A stretch of 64,000 bases of DNA from JBBDYH01 sp040901795 (GTDB taxonomy: Bacteria > Planctomycetota > Planctomycetia > Pirellulales > JALHPA01), in NCBI GenBank assembly GCA_040901795.1, contig JBBDYH010000121.1, forward strand, positions 1-64,000, given 5' to 3'. Under the pieces are notes generated by a model that made no database searches, was not told the DNA's origin, and saw only the letters and a program-made list of their open reading frames with translations. The position numbers and the translations under genes are program-made. Positions 7,810 to 16,176 of this stretch are shown piece after piece (within the stretch, counting starts at the first letter, position 1; the number at the start of each line of letters is the position of its first letter).

Positions 7810-9324
7810 ATGCGCATGCTGCGTCTATTGTACTTGCTGATTGTGGCTACCGCGGCGCTTGCGCCTTTTGGTTGTACTGCACCGGCCTGGTGGCTCGCCG
7901 ATGACTCAGAAACAGACGACCGTATGGGTTCGCTTAGCGATTCGCGCGCTGGCTCGGCCATCAAGACCTCTGAATCAGCCAGTGTCGCCGAAAACGGTAT
8001 GCCTTCCCGTGCGGTTGGGCCAGATGAGAACAACCACAACGAGATCATCGAATCGACTCTAGGAGGTCCGGTCCCAGATCAAGACAGCGGCTCGACCGGA
8101 CTCGTACGACGAGATGAAGTCGCGGCGAGATCGTCGGCCGGAGTGGGGACGATCGATTCTGCGCGTGCACGGACACGCCAGGCTGCCGCGGATCCGCTAA
8201 CCGCAGAAGTTCGCGCGCTGGGCTTTGCGAATCCAGAGGAGGAAGCCAGCGCGCTGGCTGCCTTGCGCGCCGCTCCCCCCCAACACCGGCAGTTTCTGCT
8301 GCGTACAATGCAGGCCAGCGCCTCCGTGCGGAAGCAGCAAGACCAGCAAAGCATAGCTCCTCTCCCCCCTGAGGAGAATTTAGGCGAGCGAGCAGCGTCA
8401 GTCCGGAGATTGCCCGACTATGAAAACGCGGTACGGGCGCAATCGCGACGTGAACCGGCGGTCGATGCAAATGACGTCGCTCCGATCGGGGTCGACCCAG
8501 TGGACAAATCGCCCAAGATGGTGCAACAGGCGAGTCACAGCGATAACATGGGGCCGGGTTTCGCCGACCGCGCGCTTGATGTTTCGCCGGCGCATCCGCC
8601 TGTCAACTCAGCCGACAACGCCGCCTGGCGGTCGCAGCTTTACGGCGCCATTACTGCGCTCGAGGCGGAACTTGCCGAGGGCGCCTCCGGAACCGATCGG
8701 GCGACGGCGGAAGCGAAACTGCGGCTGCTCTACCTGGTTGCCGACCGCCGCGACGATGCGATCCGGTCGCGCTCGACAAGTTCGACAATCGAGCAAGAAT
8801 TCTGGTCGAACGAGCTCTACGGCCTGGCAACGTACTTGGATAGCGCCAAGCACCCTGACGCCAAAAAGCGCGCCGCACTGTCAGCGCCGCACTTGCGACA
8901 GGCGGCCGAAGGGCTGGCCGAATTCGGCGGGCTAGCCGTCAAGAATCTGCACTTCTGCACCGAGGTCAAAGGTTACGGCAGTTTCGTGACCTTTCCGCAA
9001 GACGAGTTCCGCTTGGGGCAGGAGGTGCTTCTCTACTGCGAGGTTGAGAACTTCCAGAGCGAGCTGCGGGAGAAAGGCTACCACACGGCTCTCAATGCGC
9101 GGTACGAAGTTTTTAATGCCAGCGGCGAGCGAGTGGCCGGTAAGGAGCTCGGCCTAAAAGACGAACATTGCCAAAACCGCCGCCGAGATTTCTTTGTGCC
9201 GTACTTTATTTTGATGCCCAAGCAAGCTCCACCCGGCAAGTACCAGCTCAAACTCACGCTCGAAGACGTCCATGCCGCCCAGACGGCGGAAGGAACGATT
9301 GAGTTTGAGATTAAGGGGAAATAG
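7810..9324 (+). CDS. Putative lipoprotein of unknown function
   Basis: Seen: 504 residues from the ATG at 7810. The frame is open upstream to 7708, but only this start places the signal (MRMLRLLYLLIVATAALAPFGC, shown in two parts here: hydrophobic 4-18, Cys22) at the N-terminus. The lipobox-like PFGC is imperfect. Residues about 30-290 are low-complexity and charged; a helical part follows; the last about 125 residues form a compact beta-rich domain starting KNLHFCTEVKGYGSF and containing 'LYCEVENF' and 'PPGKYQLKLTLED'. Inferred: an outer-membrane or periplasmic lipoprotein whose C-terminal domain is Ig-like. It is divergent from pyrB. Confidence 0.65.
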   Translation: MRMLRLLYLLIVATAALAPFGCTAPAWWLADDSETDDRMGSLSDSRAGSAIKTSESASVAENGMPSRAVGPDENNHNEIIESTLGGPVPDQDSGSTGLVRRDEVAARSSAGVGTIDSARARTRQAAADPLTAEVRALGFANPEEEASALAALRAAPPQHRQFLLRTMQASASVRKQQDQQSIAPLPPEENLGERAASVRRLPDYENAVRAQSRREPAVDANDVAPIGVDPVDKSPKMVQQASHSDNMGPGFADRALDVSPAHPPVNSADNAAWRSQLYGAITALEAELAEGASGTDRATAEAKLRLLYLVADRRDDAIRSRSTSSTIEQEFWSNELYGLATYLDSAKHPDAKKRAALSAPHLRQAAEGLAEFGGLAVKNLHFCTEVKGYGSFVTFPQDEFRLGQEVLLYCEVENFQSELREKGYHTALNARYEVFNASGERVAGKELGLKDEHCQNRRRDFFVPYFILMPKQAPPGKYQLKLTLEDVHAAQTAEGTIEFEIKGK

Positions 9325-9371
9325 CGGGCGCTCGCTTCACGATAGTTATCCTTGCCATAAGACTTTGGCCA

Positions 9372-9536
9372 TCACTCTTCATCGCCAAGAAGCTGTCGTT
9401 TCAACTCTTCGTGCGAGATGACTTCGCCGGCATCGGCCTGTTGCAATCCGGTCCGTATCTTGGCCAAAACATAAGGTTCGTCGCTGGCGCGTTCCACCGA
9501 TGCATCGTCCGGCAGTCGCTGAATCACGTCATCCAT
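9372..9536 (-). CDS. Antitoxin-like small protein downstream of a ParE toxin
   Basis: Seen: 54 residues, MDDVIQRLPDDASVERASDE followed by a helix and 'ADAGEVISHEELKRQL'. It is clearly similar along its length to the 61-residue protein at 9858-10043 (shared LPD-A, LA-IR-G, AG-V-[ST]HEE-K--L). Known: small proteins ending in '[ST]HEE[VL]K+L' are usual partners of RelE/ParE toxins. It starts 28 bases after the ParE stop, on the same strand. Inferred: a second, duplicated or orphaned antitoxin. Confidence 0.65.
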   Translation of the reverse strand: MDDVIQRLPDDASVERASDEPYVLAKIRTGLQQADAGEVISHEELKRQLLGDEE

Positions 9537-9564
9537 TTGCTCGTTGAGAGTTATCGCGCAGCAC

Positions 9565-9873
9565 TCAATCGTCAACCGGCAAATTCGGTTCTTGGCGGGC
9601 CGCATGCCAGATCGCCAGAATCTCCACTCGCTGCTGTGATTTGTTGACTTCGTAGAATATCCGATAGTTTCCCTGACGGGTTTCGCGTACGTCGTCACCA
9701 CTGCCCAGTGGATAGGCGGAACCAAGGAACGGTGAGCGGGCCAGAAGATCTACCTTCTTGATGATTTGTCGACCGAGTCGGCTTGCCGCCGAAGGGTTGT
9801 CGTGAGCGATATGTCCGACGATCTCGTCAAGCATCCGCTTAGCGGGGCGGGACCAGATTACTTCGAAATCCAC
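9565..9873 (-). CDS. RelE/ParE-superfamily toxin
   Basis: Seen: 102 residues beginning with a GTG codon at 9873 (DFEVIWSRPAKRMLDEIVGHI), with two N-terminal helices and the closing beta-sheet 'RETRQGNYRIFYEV...VEILAIWHAAR' typical of the ParE/RelE fold. Known: ParE members poison gyrase and RelE members cleave ribosome-bound mRNA; the target cannot be read from this sequence. The start overlaps the last 16 bases of the upstream antitoxin gene, so translation is probably coupled. A second antitoxin-like gene follows. Confidence 0.88.
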   Translation of the reverse strand: MDFEVIWSRPAKRMLDEIVGHIAHDNPSAASRLGRQIIKKVDLLARSPFLGSAYPLGSGDDVRETRQGNYRIFYEVNKSQQRVEILAIWHAARQEPNLPVDD

Positions 9874-10043
9874 TTCGACAGCCTCTGTTTGACCTCTTCA
9901 TGTGTGACTACGTCGCCCGCTCGAACCGCTTCTTGTCCACGGCGAATGGCCGCCAAGATCGCGATCTCTTCACTGATTTGGTCGATGGTCGCTTCGTCCG
10001 GCATCCCCCGCACGGCCTCAAGTACGAGTTCTTTGTTAGACAT
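9858..10043 (-). CDS. Antitoxin of the ParE-type pair
   Basis: Seen: 61 residues from the ATG at 10043 (MSNKELVLEAVRGMPDEATI), ending 'AGDVVTHEEVKQRLSKWISK'. A much longer frame runs upstream to 10343, but that part is antisense to the aldehyde dehydrogenase gene. 'GGAGAATCCCTTATG' gives a plausible ribosome site. Upstream-antitoxin order and a 16-base overlap with the toxin match classical toxin-antitoxin operons. Known: the N-terminal part usually dimerises and binds the operator; the C-terminal helix wraps the toxin. Confidence 0.8.
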   Translation of the reverse strand: MSNKELVLEAVRGMPDEATIDQISEEIAILAAIRRGQEAVRAGDVVTHEEVKQRLSKWISK

Positions 10044-10135
10044 AAGGGATTCTCCGGAGATCGACGGGCTGGAAGGAAAGCTATGTACAATTCTACAAGC
10101 TGATCCAAATCCCTCCAACCGCGTTGCGTATCCGT

Positions 10136-11617
10136 TTACCCCTTCTCGCTGAGCTTCACCGTTACTGTCTTCAGCTCGGTGTAGTGCTCCAGTGCCGCTT
10201 CGCCGTTTTCGCGGCCTTGGCCGCTCATCTTGAAGCCGCCGAACGGAGTCGTGGTGTCGACCACGTGGTAGCAGTTCACCCACACGGTGCCGGCCTTGAC
10301 GTGCTTGGCGTAGAGATGGGCCTTGTCGATGTCCTTGGTCCAAATTGCGGCGGCCAGCCCGTACGATGTGCGGTTGGCACGGGGAAGGAGGTCTTCCATG
10401 TTCTTGAACGGCAGGACGGTGACCACCGGGCCAAAGATCTCGTCCTTGGCGATCGCCATCTCGTCCTTCACGGCGTCAAAGATCGTCGGCTCGACAAAGA
10501 ACCCACGGTCGCCGCGACGGCTGCCGCCGGTGACGACGTTGGCGCCCTGCTTTTTGCCCAGATCGATGTAACCGAGTATCTTGTCGAGCTGCTCTTGCGA
10601 GACTTGGGGCCCTTGTTCGGTTGACGGATCGAGCGGGTCGCCGATCTTGCGTTCGCGCGCCTTGGCGGCCAGCGCCTGGACGAAGTCCTTTTGAATCTTC
10701 TCTTCGACGAACAGCCGGCTGCCGGCGGTGCAGCATTGGCCGCCGTGGAAGTAGATGGCGTGAAAAGCGCCTTCGACCGCCTCGTCGAAGTCCGCATCGG
10801 CGAAAATCACGTTGGGGCTCTTGCCGCCGAGTTCAAAGGTAGTCCGCTTCAGTGTGTCGGCGGCGGCCTTCTGGATGACCTTGGCGGTATCGACGTGTCC
10901 GGTGAACGCGATCTTATCGACGCCGGGATGCACGACTAGCGCCGCCCCGGCCGTTTCGCCGAAGCCGTTGATGAGATTGATCACGCCGGGCGGAAAACCG
11001 GCTTCGATGGCCAGCTCGCCCACGCGCAGCGCGGTGAGCGGCGTCTGCTCGGCGGGCTTCATCACCACCGTGTTGCCGCAGGCCAGCGCCGGCCCCCATT
11101 TCCAGGCGAGCATCAACAGCGGGAAGTTCCAGGGGATGATTTGCCCCACGACGCCGACCGGTTGGCGCAGCGTATACGAGAGAAAGCTACCGCGGACCGG
11201 AGGCGTGCGGCCTTCGATCTTGTCGGCCCAACCGGCGTAGTAGCGGAGCGTGTTGCAGACGCCTTGCATGTCGCCGCGTGAGTCATTGATAGTCTTGCCG
11301 GCGTTCAACGATTCCAGCGCCGCCAATTCCTCGGCGTTCTTCTCGATCAGGTCGGCGAGTTTGTACATCAGCCGGCCACGGTCGGCGGCGTCCATCCGGC
11401 TCCACGGCCCGCTTTCGAGCGCTGCCCGTGCCGCCTTCACAGCGCGATCGATGTCGGCCGCGGCGCCGGCGGCAACCTGGGTGATCGCTTCGCCCGTCGC
11501 AGGATTGATGGCGTCGAACGAACCGCCGTCAGCCGGGTCCACCCACTTGTTGTTGATCAGCAGTTTCGTCTGGCGGACCTTGGGCGTCTTGGGGCGTTCG
11601 AGGGTGGCGGTGGCCAT
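10136..11617 (-). CDS. NAD(P)-dependent aldehyde dehydrogenase
   Basis: Oxidises an aldehyde to the acid. Seen: 493 residues, standard length. Asn163 in IPWNFP, the general base Glu262 in FELGGKSP, the catalytic Cys296 in HGGQCCTAGS, and a late EIFGPV motif are all present. Closest in pattern to the ALDH1/ALDH2 or betaine-aldehyde type; the substrate cannot be told. It lies upstream of the toxin-antitoxin genes on the same strand and downstream of the SPW/VKOR group, though 133 bases with a dispersed repeat separate it from the next gene, so it is probably an independent unit. Confidence 0.93.
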   Translation of the reverse strand: MATATLERPKTPKVRQTKLLINNKWVDPADGGSFDAINPATGEAITQVAAGAAADIDRAVKAARAALESGPWSRMDAADRGRLMYKLADLIEKNAEELAALESLNAGKTINDSRGDMQGVCNTLRYYAGWADKIEGRTPPVRGSFLSYTLRQPVGVVGQIIPWNFPLLMLAWKWGPALACGNTVVMKPAEQTPLTALRVGELAIEAGFPPGVINLINGFGETAGAALVVHPGVDKIAFTGHVDTAKVIQKAAADTLKRTTFELGGKSPNVIFADADFDEAVEGAFHAIYFHGGQCCTAGSRLFVEEKIQKDFVQALAAKARERKIGDPLDPSTEQGPQVSQEQLDKILGYIDLGKKQGANVVTGGSRRGDRGFFVEPTIFDAVKDEMAIAKDEIFGPVVTVLPFKNMEDLLPRANRTSYGLAAAIWTKDIDKAHLYAKHVKAGTVWVNCYHVVDTTTPFGGFKMSGQGRENGEAALEHYTELKTVTVKLSEKG

Positions 11618-11676
11618 GATATATCTCCCGTGAGAGTTCAGGGTACTGTTCGAGTTCCCGCCGCGGCGGGTTGCCG

Positions 11677-11700
11677 AAGCAAGCTAAAGCTTGAACTCCA
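11677..11700. repeat. Copy of the AAGCTTGAACTCCA dispersed repeat
   Basis: The sequence AAGCAAGCTAAAGCTTGAAC then TCCA lies in the gap between two minus-strand genes. Near-identical copies occur at 22845-22866 and several times in 27335-27430. Each has a short palindromic core (AAGCT-AAGCTT or AGCC-GGCT) followed by GAACTCCA. Confidence 0.6.
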
Positions 11701-11750
11701 GCGAGCGTCATCTTCGGCGCGTCTCAGGAGCTTGTCAACCGGCGCGCCGA

Positions 11751-12038
11751 TCAGATCGAAGTCGTGTCCCTCGAGCCGGAAGGAGCCGGCCCGGGCCACA
11801 CGCCGGTGGCCTTGGAGCCGATCGCCGTCTTGACCGCCTCGTCCCCCGCCTTATCGGGCACCTCGTTCAAAAGTTGCAGAAACTCTTGCGGCTGAAGGTG
11901 CCAATACGCCGGTCCCAACTCGACCTTGAGCAATTCGCCGGCCTTGGGTTCGAAATCCCGATCAAGGGTCACGCGTACGGATGCTGCGCCAAGGCGGCGT
12001 AACTCGGCTTGGATTTCTCCCAGTACACTCGTAGCCAT
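11751..12038 (-). CDS. Small uncharacterised protein in the SPW/VKOR group
   Basis: Seen: 95 residues from the ATG at 12038, preceded by AAAGGTG. MATSVLGEIQAELRRLGAAS opens a helix; then 'VRVTLDRDFEPKAGELLKVEL', 'YWHLQPQEFLQLLNEVPDKAG', and a Pro/Ser tail. The frame is open much further upstream, but that part is antisense to the SPW-like gene. No family recognised. It follows the SPW-like gene by 25 bases, so it may belong to the VKOR-SPW transcript. Confidence 0.6.
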   Translation of the reverse strand: MATSVLGEIQAELRRLGAASVRVTLDRDFEPKAGELLKVELGPAYWHLQPQEFLQLLNEVPDKAGDEAVKTAIGSKATGVWPGPAPSGSRDTTSI

Positions 12039-12063
12039 AGGTATCACCTTTTTCTGCCGTCCG

Positions 12064-12426
12064 TCATCCAGTTGATTGTTTCGCGTAGAACTCCCTCCAC
12101 GAGCGCGGCGGTAAGCTGGCACGACTCGGTACGATCGCGAAGTTGAGCAACACCAGGGCGACCAGAATCGCGTTCTGTACGACCGGCGGAGGTGGCGACA
12201 CCGACGACGCGAAGGCGAAGCCCACGAGCCAAAGGCCGACGGCAATTTCCGCAAGGTGTGCCCGCGACAGTGGCGGCCAAAACGAGAGTGCCGCCAGGGC
12301 CACGATAAGAACTCCGCACGCCAGATTGTTGGCTCTCCAACCCGCCGGGATTGAGCTTGGCTCAAACACGAAAAGGCTGGTAATGAGCCAACCGCCAAGT
12401 GCGATTTCGGCAACACGCGGCCACAT
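12064..12426 (-). CDS. SPW-repeat-like four-helix membrane protein
   Basis: Seen: 120 residues; two repeated units, 'VAEIALGGWLITSLFVFEPSS' (about 4-24) and 'LAEIAVGLWLVGFAFASSVSP' (about 58-78), each followed by another hydrophobic helix, giving four membrane segments. Known: SPW-repeat proteins have the pattern 'AEI.LGLWLI.SPWV'; the SPW triplet itself is missing here, so this is a diverged member. The start codon shares one base with the VKOR stop (TGATG), so the two are translationally coupled. Confidence 0.75.
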   Translation of the reverse strand: MWPRVAEIALGGWLITSLFVFEPSSIPAGWRANNLACGVLIVALAALSFWPPLSRAHLAEIAVGLWLVGFAFASSVSPPPPVVQNAILVALVLLNFAIVPSRASLPPRSWREFYAKQSTG

Positions 12427-13040
12427 CAGTCGGCCTCCCGGACCAATGCCACTCGCTCTGCGGCGGGTGACGCACGGCCACAAAATGTATTCCAAACAGC
12501 AGCAGCAGAACGCGTTTCCTGCCAAACGCGACGCAGATAAGTAAGAGACGCCCAAACTTCGTCGTAGGCAACGTAGACCAGGATCAGCGAGATCACCGCC
12601 GTCACCAGACAAAGAAAACACCAGGAACCGACGACCGCACCTTGCAGTACCACCAAAACCGCACTGACGATACCCAGCGGGATCACATCGATGCCGAACA
12701 GCACCACCATCCAGGGGCGATATTGCCAACGACGAGTCGATCCGGCCAGCCCGAGAATTGCTTCGCTGAAATAGGCTACCGCGCCCAGCGCCGCGTCGGG
12801 AACGCGGAGCCATTCCCGCATGCGTTCCGAGACGTCGGAATCGAGCACGCTGTGAGTTTGATCGCCAAAGACTGGGTCCCACACGCTGCTGACAAGCCGC
12901 CATTGGTAGAGGGCCATATACGTGGCGATCAAACCAGCGACCGTCGCCAACAGGCAGATGGGAATACGCTGGCTCCAAGCCGAAGGGTTATAGTCCCATG
13001 GCGGGGCAGAGACGTGCAGGCTAGGCTCCTGGAATTGCAT
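12426..13040 (-). CDS. VKOR-family (vitamin K epoxide reductase-like) membrane thiol oxidase
   Basis: Seen: 204 residues from the ATG at 13040. Four or five hydrophobic helices; the CxxC redox pair is in GSWCFLCLVTAV (Cys141 and Cys144). Known: VKOR proteins reoxidise periplasmic disulfide-forming proteins through a quinone and usually carry a second cysteine pair in the first loop. Here the loop 'FGDQTHSVLDSDVSERMREW' has no cysteine, so electrons may come from another partner, or the function differs. The adjoining SPW-like protein overlaps by one base, and an epimerase gene lies upstream on the same strand. Confidence 0.8.
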   Translation of the reverse strand: MQFQEPSLHVSAPPWDYNPSAWSQRIPICLLATVAGLIATYMALYQWRLVSSVWDPVFGDQTHSVLDSDVSERMREWLRVPDAALGAVAYFSEAILGLAGSTRRWQYRPWMVVLFGIDVIPLGIVSAVLVVLQGAVVGSWCFLCLVTAVISLILVYVAYDEVWASLTYLRRVWQETRSAAAVWNTFCGRASPAAERVALVREAD

Positions 13041-13100
13041 CACCAACGATGAGTTTCACATGGAGGAACTGCTGACAACTTTTCGGACGCGATTAAGACC

Positions 13101-14237
13101 TCAGCTCTCCGGCGCCGGCAGACTATTCCGTTCGTACCAGCCTTTGGGACTGCGTTTCAGCCGCCGGACCATTTCATCCAAGGTGTCACGCAGCCGGCGC
13201 TTCGGCTCCCAGCCCAATCGTTGGCGCGCGCGATCGATCTGGACCGGATAATGCGCGTCGGCAAAATCGATCATCCAGGGTTTGATAAACGTCTCTTCCT
13301 CTTCGCCGGCCAATTTTTCCTGAACCCAAGCGCCTGCCTTCGCCGCGACTTTCGGAATACGGATGGTCGGCCATTCCTTGCCGTGCAGGAGCTCGCCCAG
13401 GCGATCTTGCAATTCGGCATAACTCATTACGTCCGGCTCGGCGATCAATATCAGCTCATGCGAGCCGAGTTGCCGCCGGCGCTCGATGCAGTTTCGAAAG
13501 CAGTCCACGAGATCGTCCAGGTGAACGAACGCCTGTCCATGGCTGGCGTCACCCGGGAAGAAGTAACTTTCGAGCGTCTTCTCGTAAATGCGACTGATCT
13601 GCTGAGCGATCGGGATCGAATGGCAATCTTCGTCGTAAACGCCAGCGATCCGCAGGACGACGACCGGAATCTCACGATGTTCCTGGCGGATCACTTCCTC
13701 GGCCTTAATTTTCGATTCGGGATAATCCCAGGTGGACTCGACCGGCGAAGTCTCGGTGATCATTTCACCTTCTGCAACCGGTTTCATTACCAACAAGCTG
13801 CTGGAGAACACGAACTGCTCGACCGCGAACCGCTGTAGTTGCTGCAACAAGCGACGCGTGCCCGCGACGGTGAGCTTGTCATAGAGCGGGCTCGGCTCGC
13901 CGCTGAAATCGTAGTACGCCGCCAGATGGATCACGCTGGCGATCTTATCGCCATGCCGCTCTTCGACGTCGTGCAGCGCCGATTTGACACTATCGGTCCG
14001 TGTTAAATCACACTCGATGAAATCAGCAAGCTGCTCCTTGGGAGGCTTCTGATCGATACCGACCACGCGGAAGTCGCCGACCAGCGCTTCGATCAGTCGC
14101 GACCCAATCAAGCCCGAGCTTCCGGTGATGAGCACCAGGGGCTTGGGGTCAGAACTAGCGCCAACGGTCTCCAACCGCGACTCCGTCGGGTAGCTCGCTT
14201 TTTGCTTAGCAGAGATGGTGTCGATTTCCGCGGACAT
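13101..14237 (-). CDS. NAD-dependent epimerase/dehydratase (extended SDR)
   Basis: Seen: 378 residues. The Rossmann motif TGSSGLIG is at 39-46, an acidic second strand (GIDQKP) follows, the catalytic Tyr172-x3-Lys176 is in YPESK, and 'FVFSSSLLV' supplies the serine. The first about 32 residues are an extra hydrophilic tail. Known: this family acts on NDP-sugars or related substrates; the substrate cannot be told here. It lies upstream of and co-directional with VKOR and SPW-like genes (60-base gap). I recall this trio co-occurring in other bacteria but cannot check it. Confidence 0.88.
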   Translation of the reverse strand: MSAEIDTISAKQKASYPTESRLETVGASSDPKPLVLITGSSGLIGSRLIEALVGDFRVVGIDQKPPKEQLADFIECDLTRTDSVKSALHDVEERHGDKIASVIHLAAYYDFSGEPSPLYDKLTVAGTRRLLQQLQRFAVEQFVFSSSLLVMKPVAEGEMITETSPVESTWDYPESKIKAEEVIRQEHREIPVVVLRIAGVYDEDCHSIPIAQQISRIYEKTLESYFFPGDASHGQAFVHLDDLVDCFRNCIERRRQLGSHELILIAEPDVMSYAELQDRLGELLHGKEWPTIRIPKVAAKAGAWVQEKLAGEEEETFIKPWMIDFADAHYPVQIDRARQRLGWEPKRRLRDTLDEMVRRLKRSPKGWYERNSLPAPES

Positions 14238-14401
14238 CGCGAGTTTCCTTCTCCGATGCGGGGTTCCGATCGCATTTTCCGCTCATACCACGTCTTAGCG
14301 GGAGCAAAATGCAGGCCGTCAGAGATCTTTTTGCTGGTTTTTCCACAGCATTTCGCTCTAGTCTTTCCCCGCTAGGGGCCGTAAGACGCCGATTGGCGGC
14401 T

Positions 14402-15289
14402 TTATGCAGTGGGCCAATGCTCGCGCATCTTCTGCCGCAAGAAGCTGACGCTGCGCTCGAGCTGATCGAACCCATCGACGCCGTCTTCGATGCTGATCCA
14501 GCCATCGAAGCCAACGCCAGTCAGCTCCTTGAAGATCGCGTCGTAGTCGTTCATTCCCTTGCCGATCTCGCCGTGCCGCAGTCGCTTGGCATAGCCGACG
14601 CTGTCTTCTTCGCGCCGCAGGTCTTCGATCGTTCCTTCGGCCAGGTAGCGGTCACTAGCGTGCATGGTGACGACACGGTGCTTCACGCGCCGCAATAGCT
14701 CCAGGGGATCTTCCCCGGCCAGGATCGTGTTGCTGGGGTCGTAGTTCACCCCGAAGTTGGGCGATTGAATGCGCTCGACAAGCTCGCAGAACACGTCCAT
14801 CTTCTGGGCGAACTCGGGGTACTGCCAGTAGTTGTCTTTGTAGTGGTTTTCGAGGATCAACGTGATACCGTATTGCTCCGCATGCGGCAGGCAGGCTTCG
14901 ATGCACTCCTCCGCGTAGCGAATCCCCGCATCGCGCGAGACCTCCGGCCGACGTTGCCCGGAGAGCACGCGGCAAAATTGCCCGCCAAGCTCGGAAGTCA
15001 GCTCGATCCAGCGCTGCTGGTGGGTGATCTGCTCCTGACGAAACGACAAGTCGGGATGCGTGAAATCCGGCGAGCAGCAGAGCATTGGGATGGCCAATCG
15101 CCGCTCTTCGGCCAGCTCGCGCGATTGGGCGGCCGCCCCCTGATTCTGCAGCTCCAGGAAACCGCTGTAAAACTCCAACCCGTCGATATCGAGTTTGCTG
15201 GCCAGCTCGATCCACTCTTCGATGGTCATGGTGCCATCGACGCAGAGCTGGTCCAGGTAGGCTTTTGGGAACACAGCCAGTTTTGGCAT
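14402..15289 (-). CDS. Sugar phosphate isomerase/epimerase family TIM-barrel protein
   Basis: Seen: 295 residues with the AP-endonuclease-2/xylose-isomerase-like barrel pattern: 'DGLEFYSGF', 'LILENHYKD', 'NFGVNYDPSNT', 'RVVTMHASDRY', and a late 'GFDGWISIEDG'. The Glu, Asp, His and Glu at the ends of these strands form the usual divalent-metal site. Known: members isomerise or epimerise keto-sugars and inositols; planctomycetes have many. Inferred: sugar catabolism. No close neighbour on the same strand, so probably monocistronic. Confidence 0.85.
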   Translation of the reverse strand: MPKLAVFPKAYLDQLCVDGTMTIEEWIELASKLDIDGLEFYSGFLELQNQGAAAQSRELAEERRLAIPMLCCSPDFTHPDLSFRQEQITHQQRWIELTSELGGQFCRVLSGQRRPEVSRDAGIRYAEECIEACLPHAEQYGITLILENHYKDNYWQYPEFAQKMDVFCELVERIQSPNFGVNYDPSNTILAGEDPLELLRRVKHRVVTMHASDRYLAEGTIEDLRREEDSVGYAKRLRHGEIGKGMNDYDAIFKELTGVGFDGWISIEDGVDGFDQLERSVSFLRQKMREHWPTA

Positions 15290-15310
15290 TAGTGATAGCC
15301 TTCGTTGAAC

Positions 15311-15366
15311 AATGACGAATGCCGAAACCAGAATGACGAACGAAGCCCCAATGACGAATGACGAAG
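15311..15366. repeat. AATGACGAA-type intergenic repeat, left copy
   Basis: Four spaced copies of AATGACGAA/AATGCCGAA. The same motif in inverse orientation (TTCGTCATT) occurs at 16119-16176, so the gene at 15406-16125 sits between inverted copies. Confidence 0.6.
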
Positions 15367-15405
15367 GGGGATTACTCAGCTCACACCATCGCCATAACCA
15401 TAGTT

Positions 15406-16125
15406 TCAGTCGTAGACAAGACGGTAAGCCACATCGCGATCAGCATATTTGGCTTTGAACAGTTGCTGCAAATGCTCAGTCCTTGATCCTAGACCAGCAC
15501 GGATCGAGTAAAAGTCTCCGTGAGTGTAGTCTGCGCCAATAAACCCTGCGCTCGAGGGTAAGCCATCTCGTAGGCTGTACCCATCGAGGATAAATGCATA
15601 CTTGTTGCCAGGAACTAGTTTCGTGCTGCCTAAATCGATCGCTACGACATGGTAGCCTCCTTTTGGTTCATGCGGCGGGACAACCACCTTATCACCTTCG
15701 AACAAAACGCGCCCCGGGATTGTGCCATCAGCATCAAGGAAGTCGATGAGTAAGGTGCGAAAGCTCGTTTCTCCAACCATGCTACGGCCCAGTAAGAAAA
15801 GCTCCTTCACTGTCGCGCCCTCTGCGATAAAGCTTTCCGCCCAGTATGCGTCGACCATTACGTCTTGGCCGATCCCGACCATCAAGCGAGACCCGAGAAT
15901 CTGAGTTCGCAGGATAAGTTGTTCTTGAACCGCCTCAAATGCTTCTCGTTGAGCCTGTGCCGCTTCTCTCCGAGCAGCTTCCAGGGGACGAATTGCCGAC
16001 ATTCGTCCGGCGAGAAAGCCGCAAATCACTGCAACGACGAGCAGGAGCATGCCCAGTCCAAAGCGCCAGGGTCTGATTTTCCGCGGGGCTTCAACGTCGG
16101 CGATTGGTAATTCCAACTTCGTCAT
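15406..16125 (-). CDS. Single-pass membrane protein of unknown function
   Basis: Seen: 239 residues; membrane helix at about 23-42 (FGLGMLLLVVAVICGFLAG), an Ala/Glu/Arg-rich helix likely to be a coiled coil at about 46-72, then a beta-rich soluble domain of about 150 residues with 'IPGRVLFEGDKVVVPP' and 'GNKYAFILDGY'. Inferred: the C-terminal domain resembles the jelly-roll carbohydrate-binding style of exported proteins but no family is recognised. The ATG lies inside an intergenic repeat copy (see 16119). No ribosome site is evident. Confidence 0.65.
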   Translation of the reverse strand: MTKLELPIADVEAPRKIRPWRFGLGMLLLVVAVICGFLAGRMSAIRPLEAARREAAQAQREAFEAVQEQLILRTQILGSRLMVGIGQDVMVDAYWAESFIAEGATVKELFLLGRSMVGETSFRTLLIDFLDADGTIPGRVLFEGDKVVVPPHEPKGGYHVVAIDLGSTKLVPGNKYAFILDGYSLRDGLPSSAGFIGADYTHGDFYSIRAGLGSRTEHLQQLFKAKYADRDVAYRLVYD

Positions 16126-16176
16126 TCGAAATTCGTCATTGTTTCGTCACTCTGGCTTCGTGATTCGTCATTCCGT
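16119..16176. repeat. TTCGTCATT-type intergenic repeat, right copy
   Basis: Spaced TTCGTCATT units in inverse orientation to those at 15311-15366. The start codon of the membrane protein (complement of CAT at 16123-16125) is part of the repeat unit, and the stop of the SDR gene lies at its other edge. Confidence 0.6.

Noticed and set aside
10044..10343. Upstream extension of the 61-aa antitoxin
   Set aside because: Overlaps the aldehyde dehydrogenase gene in another frame on the same strand; an ATG with a ribosome site marks the real start at 10043.
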